Below, in pieces: positions 26,352 through 37,800 of a stretch of DNA of 64,000 nucleotides (positions within the stretch are counted from its first letter, which is position 1; every line of letters starts with the position of its first letter). Location of the stretch: the NCBI GenBank assembly GCA_010405405.1, contig MU004237.1, forward strand, positions 724,014 to 788,013. The letters are read 5' to 3'. The position numbers and the translations under genes are program-made. The notes under the pieces were generated by a model. The model made no database searches. It was not told the origin of the DNA and saw only the letters and a list, made by a program, of their open reading frames with translations. The DNA is from Microthyrium microscopicum (lineage: Eukaryota > Ascomycota > Dothideomycetes > Microthyriales > Microthyriaceae).

Positions 26352-27314
26352 ATGCCCATGACCGAAGAGCAAGCCACAACAGCCGCTCTATCCGCCATAA
26401 CCAACCCTTCTCCCGCGCAAATCGCCGCAGCCACCGAAGTCGCCCTCATCCTCGCCTCCGGCACCGACGACTCCTTCATCGACGTCCACCAGCTCTTCGC
26501 CCTCTACAACGCCCTCTACTTCCGCTCCCTCCTTATGGCCCGCGTAGAATTAACCTGGTCCCCACGCCTAACCCTCTGCGCCGGAATCTGCGAACTAACC
26601 CGCGACAAAACAACCCGTCAAAACAGAGTGAAGCTCAAACTCTCCGAACCGCTCCTCAAATACCGCCCACGCTCTGATCTCCTAAACACACTCCTCCACG
26701 AATCCATCCACGCTTATTTCTTTGTCGTCTGTCCAGCAGCACATATCCGCGACCCAGATGGGGGTCATGGAGCAGGGTTCACGGCGTTGGCAGACGCGAT
26801 TAATGGCCATGGCGGATATGGCGTGACGCAGTTCCATACTTTTCATGATGAGGTTGATAGTTATCGGACACATGTGTGGCTGTGTGATGGGCCGTGTAGA
26901 TTGCACGGCCCGTATTTTGGGCTTGTGAAGAGGGCGATGAATAGGGCGCCGGGGAAGAGTGATGGGTGGTGGGAGAGGCATGCGAGAGAATGTGGTGGGG
27001 TTTATGTGAAGATGGGGGAGCCGGAGATGAGTAGGGCGCAGGTGGAGAAGTTGACTGGGTTGAAGAGGGCGGGGAGGCAGAAGAATAAGATTGATGGGTG
27101 GGTTAAAGGTGGGAAGAAGGATGAGATTGTTGGGGACAAGACAAGCAATGATGCTGAATCTAAGCCATTGAACAGTATGAAGAGAGCTCTGAGTTCAGAG
27201 ATAGAAGCTGGAGATCAGGGACTTAAGGTTGCTCTAATCGCATGTCCTATTTGTGACAAGTCTATCAAAGATATATACATAAATGAGCATCTGGATGCTG
27301 AGCATCCTCCATGA
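26352..27314 (+). CDS. SprT-like metalloprotease with C-terminal UBZ-like finger (Spartan/SPRTN-like)
   Basis: Likely a DNA-protein crosslink repair protease of the Spartan type, acting on chromatin. A single exon of 320 residues. The SprT domain covers about 40-200. It has the zinc-protease motif HESIH (116-120) and a third His in GGHGAGF (His139), and the Glu is intact. SprT-typical sequences such as LFALYNALYF and WSPRLTLCAGIC precede it. Residues 225-290 are a basic linker. At the C terminus CPICDKSIKDIYINEHLDAEH (298-318) looks like a RAD18-type UBZ ubiquitin-binding finger. The fourth ligand of that type (Cys three residues after His313) is absent and His318 is the nearest candidate. 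A second in-frame ATG lies two codons downstream. The stop is 47 bp from the convergent thioesterase gene. Confidence 0.9.
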   Translation: MPMTEEQATTAALSAITNPSPAQIAAATEVALILASGTDDSFIDVHQLFALYNALYFRSLLMARVELTWSPRLTLCAGICELTRDKTTRQNRVKLKLSEPLLKYRPRSDLLNTLLHESIHAYFFVVCPAAHIRDPDGGHGAGFTALADAINGHGGYGVTQFHTFHDEVDSYRTHVWLCDGPCRLHGPYFGLVKRAMNRAPGKSDGWWERHARECGGVYVKMGEPEMSRAQVEKLTGLKRAGRQKNKIDGWVKGGKKDEIVGDKTSNDAESKPLNSMKRALSSEIEAGDQGLKVALIACPICDKSIKDIYINEHLDAEHPP

Positions 27315-27361
27315 CCCAACCATCTCTATCGACACATCTAGCTGCCCACATCGAGGGCCTT

Positions 27362-28305
27362 CTAAGACACAATCCTCATCAATCGTCCCGCAAAACCCTT
27401 CGGCTCAACAAACAATGCTGTCCCCTCCACCAACGTCCTGCCCGGTGCCCCATCCGTCGGCGCAGTCTCTATCCGTCCCTTAACATATGCCTTCCGTCCC
27501 TCCACCTTCGTCGTCTGCCCTCTCATAACTACAAACTGTCCCGCCTTGCACGGCGACCGATAATCCAGCTCCAAATGCGCCGTAACACCCACCTTGTTCG
27601 GCAATGCCGCAAAACACGTCCTCGCTAACCCCTCGTCCATCAACGTCGCCAATAAACCTCCATGCACGATCCCTGGGTGTCCACAAACATCTGGCCCGAG
27701 CCACGCAATACTCACCAACTCCATACCATCGCCCGTCGTAAACACTAAAGGTGGCACAGGGATTTTGTCTTTTGAGAGAAGATGGCCGGCGGTAAAGCTG
27801 TGGGGACGCAAATCGGCTGGCATTTTTAAATGGGGGCGGGAGGAGCGCCATTTTGGATCTGATTGGAGTTCGCGGACGAGCGGGTGGGATTGTAGACGGG
27901 CTTCGATTTCAGCTGCTTGAGAGTCGGCATCGGGATTGAACATGGAGAGAGTGGATGCGTCGGATGGCTGGGTTAGGACCGCGACATAGGTTTTTATTGT
28001 GGTGTTGTTGGCGAGGGTGTAGCCGGTTGCGAAGGAGAGGGTTATGCCGAGGGCGGTAAAGGCCCAGCGGATGAAGCGGTTGGTGGGCTCGGGTGGTGGA
28101 GGAGGAACTGATCATTAAGTTAGTATGAGGTATGGCTTGAAAGTTCGAATGTATGTATACGTTGTTCTGTTGACATGTATCGTTGCTGGAGGGAGTTACG
28201 AGACTGCTGGAGGAGCTGGGGATGGCGCGTGAGGGATAGTCGTGGGTTTGCCCATTGGAGCTGTCTGCCAAAGACCATGCGACTGGCAGAGGATTTGAGG
28301 GCCAT
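27362..28305 (-). CDS. Membrane-anchored hotdog-fold thioesterase-like protein, probably mitochondrial
   Basis: Resembles fungal PaaI/THEM4-like thioesterase proteins (the UPF0644-type family of yeasts); the substrate is unknown. Two exons: 28305-28161 and 28107-27362, 296 residues, joined in phase through EQLPPPPPEP. The first 45 residues are Arg/Ser/Gln-rich with few acids, like a mitochondrial presequence. One membrane segment follows (about 59-78, RWAFTALGITLSFATGYTLA). The hotdog domain holds GHPGIVHGGLLATLMDEGLA, where the HGG and the Asp correspond to the usual active-site region. It ends in VEGTALFVEPKG. It overlaps no other gene and shares a 335-bp upstream region with the divergent BTB gene. 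Confidence 0.87.
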
Positions 28306-28640
28306 GGTCTGTGGAATTTAATCTTGATGATACCGGCTGTCGTTGCGGATGTTGCAACTTTGGTGTCTTCGGATAAAAACCAACCTTCGGGGATTACGGA
28401 TATAAGATTCAGCCTTAGCATATTAATAACCTGCTTCAAGCCCAACGCGCAAAGCGCGCTTATTATCAACTTTCGATCGATCAGTTTCATTCATCATCGA
28501 TATTTTGTCACGCGTTACTTTTCTTTTTGACGACTTATCACAATGTAAGCACAGCGCGAGCTCTTTGCAATCAACAAACACTTTCGGATTTCAGCCAAAA
28601 TCTTAACAAGACATTAGCAAAGTGCCAAGAACACCTAGAG
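28306..28640. other. Divergent promoter region thioesterase/BTB
   Basis: 335 bp between divergent starts. It includes a TTTTTGACG-rich leader on the BTB side. No gene seen. Confidence 0.5.
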
Positions 28641-30385
28641 ATGGGAGAACGCTTGCTAGACGCGCCAGTGGAGTCGTGAGTTGTCCCTTAATCTGATTGG
28701 CGTTATGGTCATTGCCACTTTCATCCGATCCCGTACCTTCCGCTGTTTTTTACAAAGTTCAAAAGATTGACTCTTGCTAATTGTATTTATAGTCTTCTGA
28801 TTGAGATTATTGACAGCGATGGAGATGTCGATCTTTACGTTGAGAAGAAAGGCAGAATTCGGGTCTCTTCAAAAATACTCTCACTATATTCCCCAGTCTT
28901 CGATAGGCTGCTTCATGGCAGTTTTAAAGAAGCAATGGAATTCTCCAAGTCGTCTGGCAAAATCTTTGACCTTGAGCTTCCAGAAGATAGCTATTATGGA
29001 ATGCTCACTTGGTGTAGACTTTTGTACCATCGTCTAGGTAAGCCCCTTCAGTCTTTACTGTCCTTACTACTGCATCAATGTTTTCGGGAAAAGATTAGAA
29101 TGCCACGGTCCGATCGCAGTTGAACAGTATTGTCATCATGTATATCTAAGTTGTCAATACGGAGTATGGTACTAACAGTCACACAGATCTTCCACCTAAC
29201 CTAGATGCTGCAATTTCCTACCCAGGGCGAATGGCTTTTTCAACATACGATGCTCGACAAGAGACGGCAAGGCTACAGCAAATATTTTCCAAAACATTTC
29301 ACAATGAGATGTATGAGAAATCTCTCCAATTCCGGGATTTTGTCCTTACGTCCGATAAATATCAGTACCTACTCCCTATTGACCCAGACTCCCCTTCAGA
29401 TAACCTGATGCACTGCTGAATTGTTTGCATTTGGCATTCCCACTGGAAAACATTTCAGTGAATGATTAATCATCCTACTTGACTATCACTAGTCGAAGTT
29501 TCTTGGTATCATAGCACAACAGTACTCGTGATTATTGTTCCCCACTGACAGTTTATACAGGTCCACTTCAATTTGCTCCCTTTACATTTCATCTTGGCTA
29601 GATTCACTCATGTCGCATTGTGAAAGGCAAGGCACTAGCAGACTCTTCGAGTGCTTGACACCGTACTCAATAGCTGAATGCGCGGTCATTATTAAGGCCA
29701 CCAATCTATACCGCAGAGCTACAAAATGGCTTGTTCGATACAGCTACCCAGTTGCTCGCGGGTCTGGGATCGCCAACAACAACTACCGCACCAGCCACCC
29801 AAGTCTTCCCGAAACTTTAGGTAAGCTCACAATGACGCTGTCCGCGAAATACTCATTAATTTGCGATCAGGATGTGATATCTATGTGGCACAGAGCGGCC
29901 AAATCCGAAACATCAAGCTTCAGCTCTGTCAGCTTTTACGCCATCTCAGTCTTGTAGCATCTACAACTGGTGATCGATTCGGTGAGGGAATCAGTCTACT
30001 GAACAGTGAAGCGGAACTTCCCTCGCGTCCAGTTCACGGGAATCGTGGGGACGCAATCCTTCCCGCAGAAGACATGGAAGATGATGGTCCCGCACCTGGC
30101 TGGAGTGTATGTTATACTCCGGGCTTACACGATATTGCCCTTCTGACCGAGTTTACTGGCCAACTGTCGAGCTATCATCTGGGGCCATTTGCTTTGGAAG
30201 GGGAGAATTTGGATGGCCATATAGACGCGATAGCGAGTGTCAATGTTTTTGGATGGTCGTTGATGGACTCGACGGCGCATAACTCATCGTGTAATGCATG
30301 TTATATGAACATACAGGGAGAACTCGAGAAAATCCTGGAGGTCCGGGATCAGATCGATGGATTTGAGCCACCGTATTGGAATTGA
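28641..30385 (+). CDS. BTB/POZ-domain protein
   Basis: Fungal BTB-domain protein of unknown role; BTB domains mediate dimerisation and often bind Cullin-3. Five exons: 28641-28675, 28793-29037, 29187-29364, 29561-29820 and 29871-30385, 410 residues, all phases consistent. The BTB fold is recognisable from LLIEIIDSDGDVDLYV (12 onward) through RVSSKILSLYSPVFDRLL and ELPEDSYYGMLTWCRLLYHRL. LTSDKYQ, joined by splicing to STSICSLYISSWLDSLM, matches the usual DKY...W motif after the BTB core and supports the third intron. The C-terminal half (about 250-410) has no known domain and ends QIDGFEPPYWN. A possible copy of this tail lies 215 bp downstream. Confidence 0.82.
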
Positions 30386-30984
30386 TATCGTCCTTTTCTC
30401 TTTAATTTCGAAACACGTACCTTTGGCGACAGTTGTTATGATTTTTAGTGCGGAGTTCTGATGGACTACAATATCAAGAACAGATGGTAAGCTCACCGAA
30501 ATGCAACATCCCATTGCTGTACCCATGATCCGCCCCAACTATAGGCCTGATGAACAGCTCATTTCCTCACAGACCATTGCTGGCACTTCAGTCTTAGTAA
30601 ATGGCAAAGCATAATCTTATGAGCGATGCCATCGAGATTGCAGACCGTCTCAATAAGATATGGCAGGTCTGCCAGGCCGAGATCGATGACTTAGAGCCTC
30701 TGTACCGGGACTGACAGTAGTGGCGGCTCACGAATGTTTCTATGAACGACATGAGCTAAATCCGAATCGGTCGTTCATAAGTTTGGTGATGGAGAGCTAG
30801 AATTTGTCGAATCTCCAGCTCAGGCGTTTCGACCGCAGCCGCTATATGGAATTCCTATGAGAATCCTTGAATATAACTTGTCACTCTTAGATTATACAAG
30901 GCGAGGGGCTTAGAGGGCATTCACTTTTCATTCCAGCAGAGACCTATACAGGAACCAAAGCGTTACACTGCAACTGGGTATGGT
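30386..30984. other. Convergent intergenic region BTB/XAP5
   Basis: About 600 bp between two stop codons. It contains a 37-codon frame resembling the BTB protein tail (30601-30714, listed separately). Nothing else recognised. Confidence 0.5.
30601..30714 (+). pseudogene. Possible remnant of a second BTB-protein tail
   Basis: A 37-codon frame ending IWQVCQAEIDDLEPLYRD. Allowing one inserted residue, it follows the pattern L-x-K-I-x-x-V-x-x-x-I-D-x-x-E-P-x-Y of the BTB protein C terminus just upstream (ILEVRDQIDGFEPPYWN). A stop codon precedes it closely and no BTB core is visible. This could be the end of a degraded tandem copy; chance similarity is possible because the match is short. Confidence 0.3.
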
Positions 30985-32210
30985 CTACCTAGTAGTGAAT
31001 AGAATATTTCCTGCAGCGTCTTTGCGCAAAGCGGTGGCATAGTCTTTGGTAGGATCAAATTCCTCCCACAAGCTCGCCGGAAAGATGTGCTTGTTCTTTT
31101 CGTACCACCGCCGGTCCACAACCTTGGTTTCGGAAGCATCATCATCAAAGCCCTCCAGTTCCTCATCCGCAAATTGGGAAGTTTTGTCTTTCTTTTTGCG
31201 CGGCGCCATAGGGTCGTAATTGGCGTCAACTTCTTCTTCAGTCTCCAGTTTAGGAGTGCACTTGGTTGGCTCTGCTGAATAGTCGAAGAGACGACCGTTG
31301 AAGCCTACGGATTTGTTCACCATGAAATAATAGAACTCAAAGTGCTAACAGACTCGTCAGTACTCTGACAATGTGTAATATGTGGAAATACATACCGGAG
31401 GAATAATGATATCATCTTTCACAAGCATCAAATCATCCACACTGATTCTTGCCCATCCTTTGCGAGCGCTGTCACCCATCTCTGCACCAGCTTTCCTAGC
31501 CTTATCTAGGAAGAGCCAGACATGATCGCCTTTTTTGACTCTGACCTGGCCTCCAGGAATTGCTGCGCCATCATAAAGCATGTACGGAATGATCATCTCG
31601 GTAGCCTTGACCGACTCTTGCATGTTCAGAAAGTCCTTTCGTAGTTGTTCTCTTGTCTGTGCTTCTTTTAGCAGTGCTGACTTGGTCATGACTTTCGGTG
31701 CTCCCGAGATAGTGGAGTTTGGCCCTAGGCGTTTCCGTATTGGTGCATCTGCATCCTTTGCAGTTGCTGGATCGAGCTGTGGGATTGGTGTACTGGACTT
31801 GGAAATGTTCGGTGTTGCGCCTACACTTGCGAAATCTTCTTCCTCTTCGTCCATAAGAAATGAAAGTTTTCCTTTGCTCTTGTTCTTTTTAGATTTTTTC
31901 TTAGCTGGTTGAGGCGTCAGCGCGCTGTACTTGGCAAATTAGCTCTGCCCATAAAATGAACTGTCGAGGGAACTTGCGAAACTTACCCTTCACGTGGAGT
32001 TGATGCGCCAGAACTGTCCACAGGCAAACGTGTAGTTTGTTCGATGGCTTCTACCCGACGCTTGCGGTAATCAGACAAGTTGACCAGTCCAACCGTCTGC
32101 GATTTCAATACGTCTTCTGCATCTTGTTGTTGACCAGTGAATCTATTCCCTGGAGTTGCGCCTGGAGTGCCGCTCCGAGAGTCTGGGGCGGATGGGGGAT
32201 TCGAGACCAT
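30985..32210 (-). CDS. XAP5/FAM50 family protein
   Basis: Nuclear protein of the XAP5 family, linked in other eukaryotes to transcription, splicing and chromatin; its exact role here is unknown. Three exons: 32210-31987, 31924-31396 and 31344-30985, 370 residues, all in phase. The N terminus is Pro/Ser/Thr-rich, followed by a Lys-rich patch (KKKSKKNKSKGK) and an acidic stretch. The XAP5 domain has GDHVWLFLDKARKAG, then HFEFYYFMVNKSVG across the second splice site, and the hallmark RRWYEKNKHIFPASLWEEFD near the C terminus. The start at 32210 (MVSNPPSAPDSR) is the first ATG of the frame. Confidence 0.92.
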
Positions 32211-32866
32211 GCCGATGAGTGATTGTTGACTTTTGGGTTTTAAGTGGAAAAGATCTTTGCAAATCTGACTGTGGCTTTAGCGATGGATGAATCCTCAGAT
32301 CTCCTCATTGTTGAGTGAGGTCATGTTGGAGATTTAGCTAGTCCCAAGATGGCTAGCTCAGTTCATGTGTGCACGGGCCAGACGTTCATTGTTCTTCTTG
32401 TCGCCGTGTCGCGTCAACTGTTTCGTCTCTACTTCCTTGTTCATCACGCGTCTTCAGTTATGAACAATAGCTATGAGCTTGAAAAGATGTGGCCCGAAAT
32501 CCAAACGGCGAACCTTCAAGTCAAAGATAGGCTCTGTATCAGGCAAAGACTCGTCGTATACAGACTCAGAGAAGGCTGATAAGGCTAGCCGTCTACTGCA
32601 GAGCTCAAAGACAAAGTCTGACAACGATCGGACAAGTTAGCTCAGCACTAATCACTGTCCAAAATGAGTGCTGTGAGTCGTATGTATGAGATATCATGAA
32701 GCTGCATGTAAGCTAGTCGATTGGAAGGTGCACCACCAAGCCTATCGTACCTTCCTCTTTCTGAGCTTAGTCAAGTCTGCAACTACGTATTATCTTGATC
32801 AGTTGACGTGTCCATCCGATGCTCACCAACCTCAGCGCACAGTTTCACGGAAGTACAACCGCCAAC
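32211..32866. other. Divergent promoter region XAP5/HEI10
   Basis: 656 bp between divergent starts. A short frame at 32349-32579 (plus) shows no family signal. The sequence ATGAGTGCT followed by GTGAGT (32664-32678) could be a small upstream exon of the HEI10 gene, but I could not support it. Confidence 0.45.
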
Positions 32867-34134
32867 ATGAATGCTCAAGGCCAGATCCCAGGACTTATGG
32901 AGCTCACCATGCGCTGCAACCAATTAGACTGCCGAATTGAGCTCAACGAGACGGCGGTGGTCACAACATGCAGGTAGGTTTTGAGTCTGTATGATAGTAA
33001 CATGTTGAGGGACTAAAAGTTGACCATGATTACAGTCATATGTTTTGCCTGGAGTGTGCTCAAGCGAAATCGCTTTTTACCACCAACCGCAGTGCAAGAC
33101 AGTGCCCAGCATGTAGTATTGGACTTCCAGCCGAGGACGACTGCGTTGCCACCGCCTTAAATCCTCGAGAGGACTACAAGACCAGTATTCTAAGTGGACT
33201 CAGCCCAGCTATCATCATGGAGTGTGCCACACGAGCACTGGCATTTTACAGCTATCAGGCATCTAGTGCAGTGTATGTCGCCTGTCTGTGATTCTCAGAG
33301 GCGTCTACTAAACAATTTAGGTCTTACCAAGAGTATCGGACAAATTCAATTAATCGCCAGGCCAACAGCAAGATTCATCATTTGGAGGACGTCATACATC
33401 AAGCAAATGGCGAGATCATGAAACTTCGCGATGCTCTTGACAGTAGGTTCTGATGCTATAAGAGATCTCAGCTCTGACAAAAGGCAGCTCAGCAAGCAAC
33501 TATTGCCAGTCTGGAGAACAAGCATCTTGAATTGTCCGCAGCATTCAAAGAAAAGAGCAGAGCATTGTCTGAGACGCAACACAAGTACCAACAGCTCAAG
33601 GCTCAAGCGATGGCTACGGAAATGCAATATGCGGCCTCGGACGATGCAGAACACAGTCTTCGTGTCTCTCAGACCCCAGGAGGAAGATTTAGCAATACTA
33701 TGCGGCGAACAAGCGCCATTCCCTCGCAGTACAGTCGAGTTACAAGCAGGGATCCAATGGCAGTCCAAGACCATCAGCGCGCTCGTACTCGACACTCGAA
33801 CGTCCCTATGGAGAATGGTAATGCTTTGTCCCCAACTCGAATACCAACGCTGACAAACAAAGAAATAGCCTTTGGCATGACGCCATCTAGACAAAGACCT
33901 CGAACTCACATTCCTCAGCCTATAGGAGAGTATAGCGTCCAAATGCCACAGTCCACCACGAGGGTCCATGCCAGTCGTGGCGAAAACTTCAGTCCAGTTC
34001 TACCTACGCGCCATACCAACCGCTCTCCAGGCATGGGCATCTCGGGGCCTTCAAAACGCAGCACACAGGATTCCGTGCGCGTGCGGGGCTTGAACAACAG
34101 TGGATCAAGAGGCCCCAGTGGCTATTCATTCTGA
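32867..34134 (+). CDS. HEI10: HEI10-like RING protein (meiotic crossover factor)
   Basis: Probable SUMO/ubiquitin E3-type protein of the HEI10/CCNB1IP1 family, which marks crossover sites on meiotic chromosomes. Four exons: 32867-32973, 33036-33272, 33321-33442 and 33488-34134, 370 residues. The N-terminal RING has Cys17, Cys22, Cys35, His37, Cys40, Cys43, Cys59 and Cys62 (CNQLDCR, TTCSHMFCLEC, CPAC). A coiled coil follows across the third and fourth exons (RTNSINRQANSKIHHLEDVI to about residue 205). The C-terminal half is Arg/Ser/Pro/Thr-rich and disordered. This order matches Sordaria HEI10 rather than Zip3. The last acceptor was taken as GGCAG because it alone keeps the coiled coil in frame. 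Confidence 0.88.
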
Positions 34135-34854
34135 GAGCACAGGCTTCCGCAAACGAAGCGTAGGTCCAGCAGGGACAGACTCTTAGACCTTTTAAGTTTC
34201 TACAAGTATGGAACACGTACAGCTCACTACCTTATGGCTTTTTTGCAGACGGAGAATTTCGATTATTATACATGTAAGGCATCTTGATGCCCTTCAGGTC
34301 GACCTTCATAGTCCAGATTGATATGCAATCGAGGATCTAGATTTCTGATATCCATCAAAAAATACTGACAGCTATATCTCGGACGGCAATCTCTACACTA
34401 TGAGAACAAAGGCATTGTCTATTGGTAGGACAACGCACTGGTAACATAAGTGCTTCCCATCATCATCTTCCTATAAAGCTCGCTGCACAATGGACAATCT
34501 AGTGAATGGCAATTATGGCTACATACCGATTGTCTTTGTCGCCTCAGCCAAAGCGGTAAGGCCTTGAACAAAGAAATCAATCTCTTGACTCCTTTAGATA
34601 AAGAACGACTTCGCCTCTGAAAAGAAAGGAATCTCGCATAATCCGTTGCAAGACCAATTTAAACTACCATTTCCCAAAGATACTATGGAGGTCTCATTAT
34701 TCGATAGTAAACTAACGTTACAGAAAATTTCTGTTCTTACACTCTTTGACTTCCGGAAAGTCCCAAACATTTTACAGAACAACAGTACAAACATTTTATT
34801 TTCAACATACATTCAGAGCTGGTCTAAGTTCTTTGAGCCTATACCAACGACTCC
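34135..34854. other. Intergenic, no gene seen
   Basis: 720 bp between HEI10 and the large repeat protein on the same strand. A short frame at 34646-34888 overlaps the next start and has no family signal. This should hold a 3' UTR and a promoter. Confidence 0.45.
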
Positions 34855-37800
34855 ATGTCGGAACCTAGTTGGAGTTTTGCTAACCTAGATCTTGATCCTC
34901 CTCGGCCGGAGCACCATTCAAGCCTAGAGGAGATAACTCCTCCAGGACCCACGGAAACCTCTAATGCAGCAGAAACTTCCCATACGAGTTCCAGCCCCAT
35001 TCAACCTTCAAATTCAAGTCCTGCGGCATCAGATAATGAAGACGAATCCAAGGCGGCAGAAATTGCTCTTCCAAATCCTACAGAAACCCCATATGGGTTA
35101 GACGCTTCGAGGAAGAGCTCTAGCGTATCCGAGACGGACTTTTCGAGCCCTTCATTCTTAAGTGACAGTGAAGGAGACGAAGCGATAGAAGTTGCTCTTC
35201 CAGATCCCACAAACACATCCTATGGCTCAGACTCGTCTAGGCTTAGCAAATCGAAAGCAACGCCCTCAAGTCCTGTAGCACAAGCCAATTCCGAAGAGTT
35301 GGACCCCGAGACCATAGCACTTCTAGAGCCTACAGATACTTTCTATGGATCAGAGACTTCTGATTCGAGTCTGAGCGCATTTGCAACGACTCGGACAAGT
35401 CCTGTGGCACGAGCTGACGGCGAAAGCTTCGAAGCGGCAGAAATAACTCTCCCAGATCCTACAGATACTGCCTATGACTCGGATACTTCTAAGACGAGTT
35501 CTAGCGCATTCGAGACAACCCCTTCAAGTCCCATACCAACGGATGATAGCGAAGTATTCAACCCAGACCAGATAGCGCTTCCAGAATCTAGGGATACATC
35601 CATTGCATCTCCACAAGCTAGGCCAAACTCCAGTAGATGTTTAGAAACCGCATCAGATTCCACATGGCCCAGCGACATTGGTAATTCCGACACCCAGGAA
35701 GCAATCTCTTCAAGCGTAAACGAGTCTGACAGTGAATCTCAATATTCCACTCCGACTGTCGGCACACCATCACCGACTAGGAATGACTCTTCATCATCAG
35801 ATATCAGCGAACGTATCAACCCAGAAGAAGTAGCCCTACCAGCATCTCGGGAGTCTTTCATACGATCTCAAGAGTTCACGTTTACTTCTGAAGAAGCCCC
35901 AGATACTGGATCTCAATATACTCCTTCGACCTTTGGCAGAAGATCATCACCTACCAGCAGACCAAGATCACCTACTAGTATTGAGTCTACACTCTTGCAT
36001 ATCAGCGAACCAATCAGTCCAGAAGAAGTAGCTCTGCCAGTGTCTCGGGAGTCTTCCATTCGATCTCAAGATTCTGAACCTAGATCTGAAGAAGCTCCAG
36101 AAAGTCCGTCTCAATATTCTCCTCCGACCTTTGGGAGAACAAGATCACCTACCAGTATTGAGCCTGCACGATTACACATTAGCGAACCAATCTATCCAGA
36201 AGAAGTAGCTCTTCCAGTGTCTCGAGAGTCTTCCATTCGATCTGCAAGTTCCAAGTCTAGTTCTGAGGCGCCCCTAGACAGTGAATCTCAATATTCCACT
36301 TCGTCTTTTGGCAGAAGATCACCAATTAGATCAGACTCTGCACCAGCAGATAAGGATGGAAATATCAGCCCAGAGTTGGCCCTGCCAGTGTCCAGGAAGA
36401 TCTCAGATCGACCTATTGGGTCTATCTCTAGTTCTGAAGAATCATCAGAGACTACCCACCAAGAACAAACAGCTCGTCCAGATACTGGAACGACCGACTC
36501 TAGCTTGCCCGACTCTAAACACAGTTTCAGTGGATTCTCAGATGTTGGGGTTGCCGCACAGGAAGAGGCTGAACGTCAAGATGATTTCCAAACAAGTCCT
36601 TTGGAATCCGTAGATGATTGCAATACTCATCCAGAGTCTGTTGATCAAAGCGATGAACATCAATCAGAAGATTCTCATGGCGAGCAAGAATCCCAGTCTC
36701 CAGAAGGAGCGTCCGAAGGAGATCAGGTATCTAGCCCTGGGGCTGGTTTGTCAGTTATCGAAGAGGAATCCTCTCCAGAAAGTGCTCAGTCCGGATCATC
36801 GAGCTGGGACATAAGTCCAACCACATTTCTTAAAGAACTAAAGGATGATGGAGCTGATAAAGCCCAACAGGCTGAGAGTTCACAGGTCGAAAATGAGAAT
36901 GCTCCTGAATCTTTACAGAATGAAGCTCATGGTCTTAACTCACCACCAGGCAGCGATCAAGAGTCTCTAGAAGAGCATCAGGAAGAAATTTTACGCCCAC
37001 AACCTACTCAGCGCATAGTAGAGGAGTTTGAAAGCGTACCTGAAGGGACCACACCCGGTGGTATACGCTTCGAAGTTCAACCGCCCTCAGATGGCACCCG
37101 CGAATCAAGTCAAAAGAGCAGCCATACTAGTACAGATGGTGACCACGAAGTAAGTGAAAATGGTAGCTCTAGGAGCACCCATCTGAAGCCTCCTCCGCCT
37201 TCTCAGTATAATCCCAATCCCGAGCCGAGGGAAGAAGATGAGGAAGACTCACAATCAACCGGGAGTCTGTCAGGTCCTGACAGTGTTGAAGAGGGCAGTG
37301 CCGAGAATCCTTTCTCGAGTCCCATCTCCGGCGAAGACGAGGAAATGCAACGGCAGATCCAAGAGGCGTTCGCTCAGTTCAAGGCTGAGCAAAACGACCA
37401 TGCTTCGGAATCTGATTCTGGTCGCCAAACAATTGTGTCCCCAGATCAAGAAGATCGTGCTCGCTCTCCGAGAAAGGAGTCATCTAATCCAGTGTCCAAA
37501 CATCAGGAAGATCAGGCTCATTCCACGCGAAAAGAATCATCTAGTCCAGTGGCCTTGGACCCTGGGTTCATATTCAGCAGCGACGCAGGCGAACCAATCG
37601 ATGAGCGGCATTGGTGCCATCATAGAATTGCCGAATTCGAATTGAACGAAGTCAAAAAGTTCGAGAACACACTTGCAGAAGTCAAAGCCCAAGCACTGAA
37701 AGAAACCACCCATCTCAAAGCCCAAGCCGCCAAAGACGCGAAATCCTACGAAGAAAAGATCAAAAACTACGAAGCAAAACTAAAATTCCTAGAAACCGGC

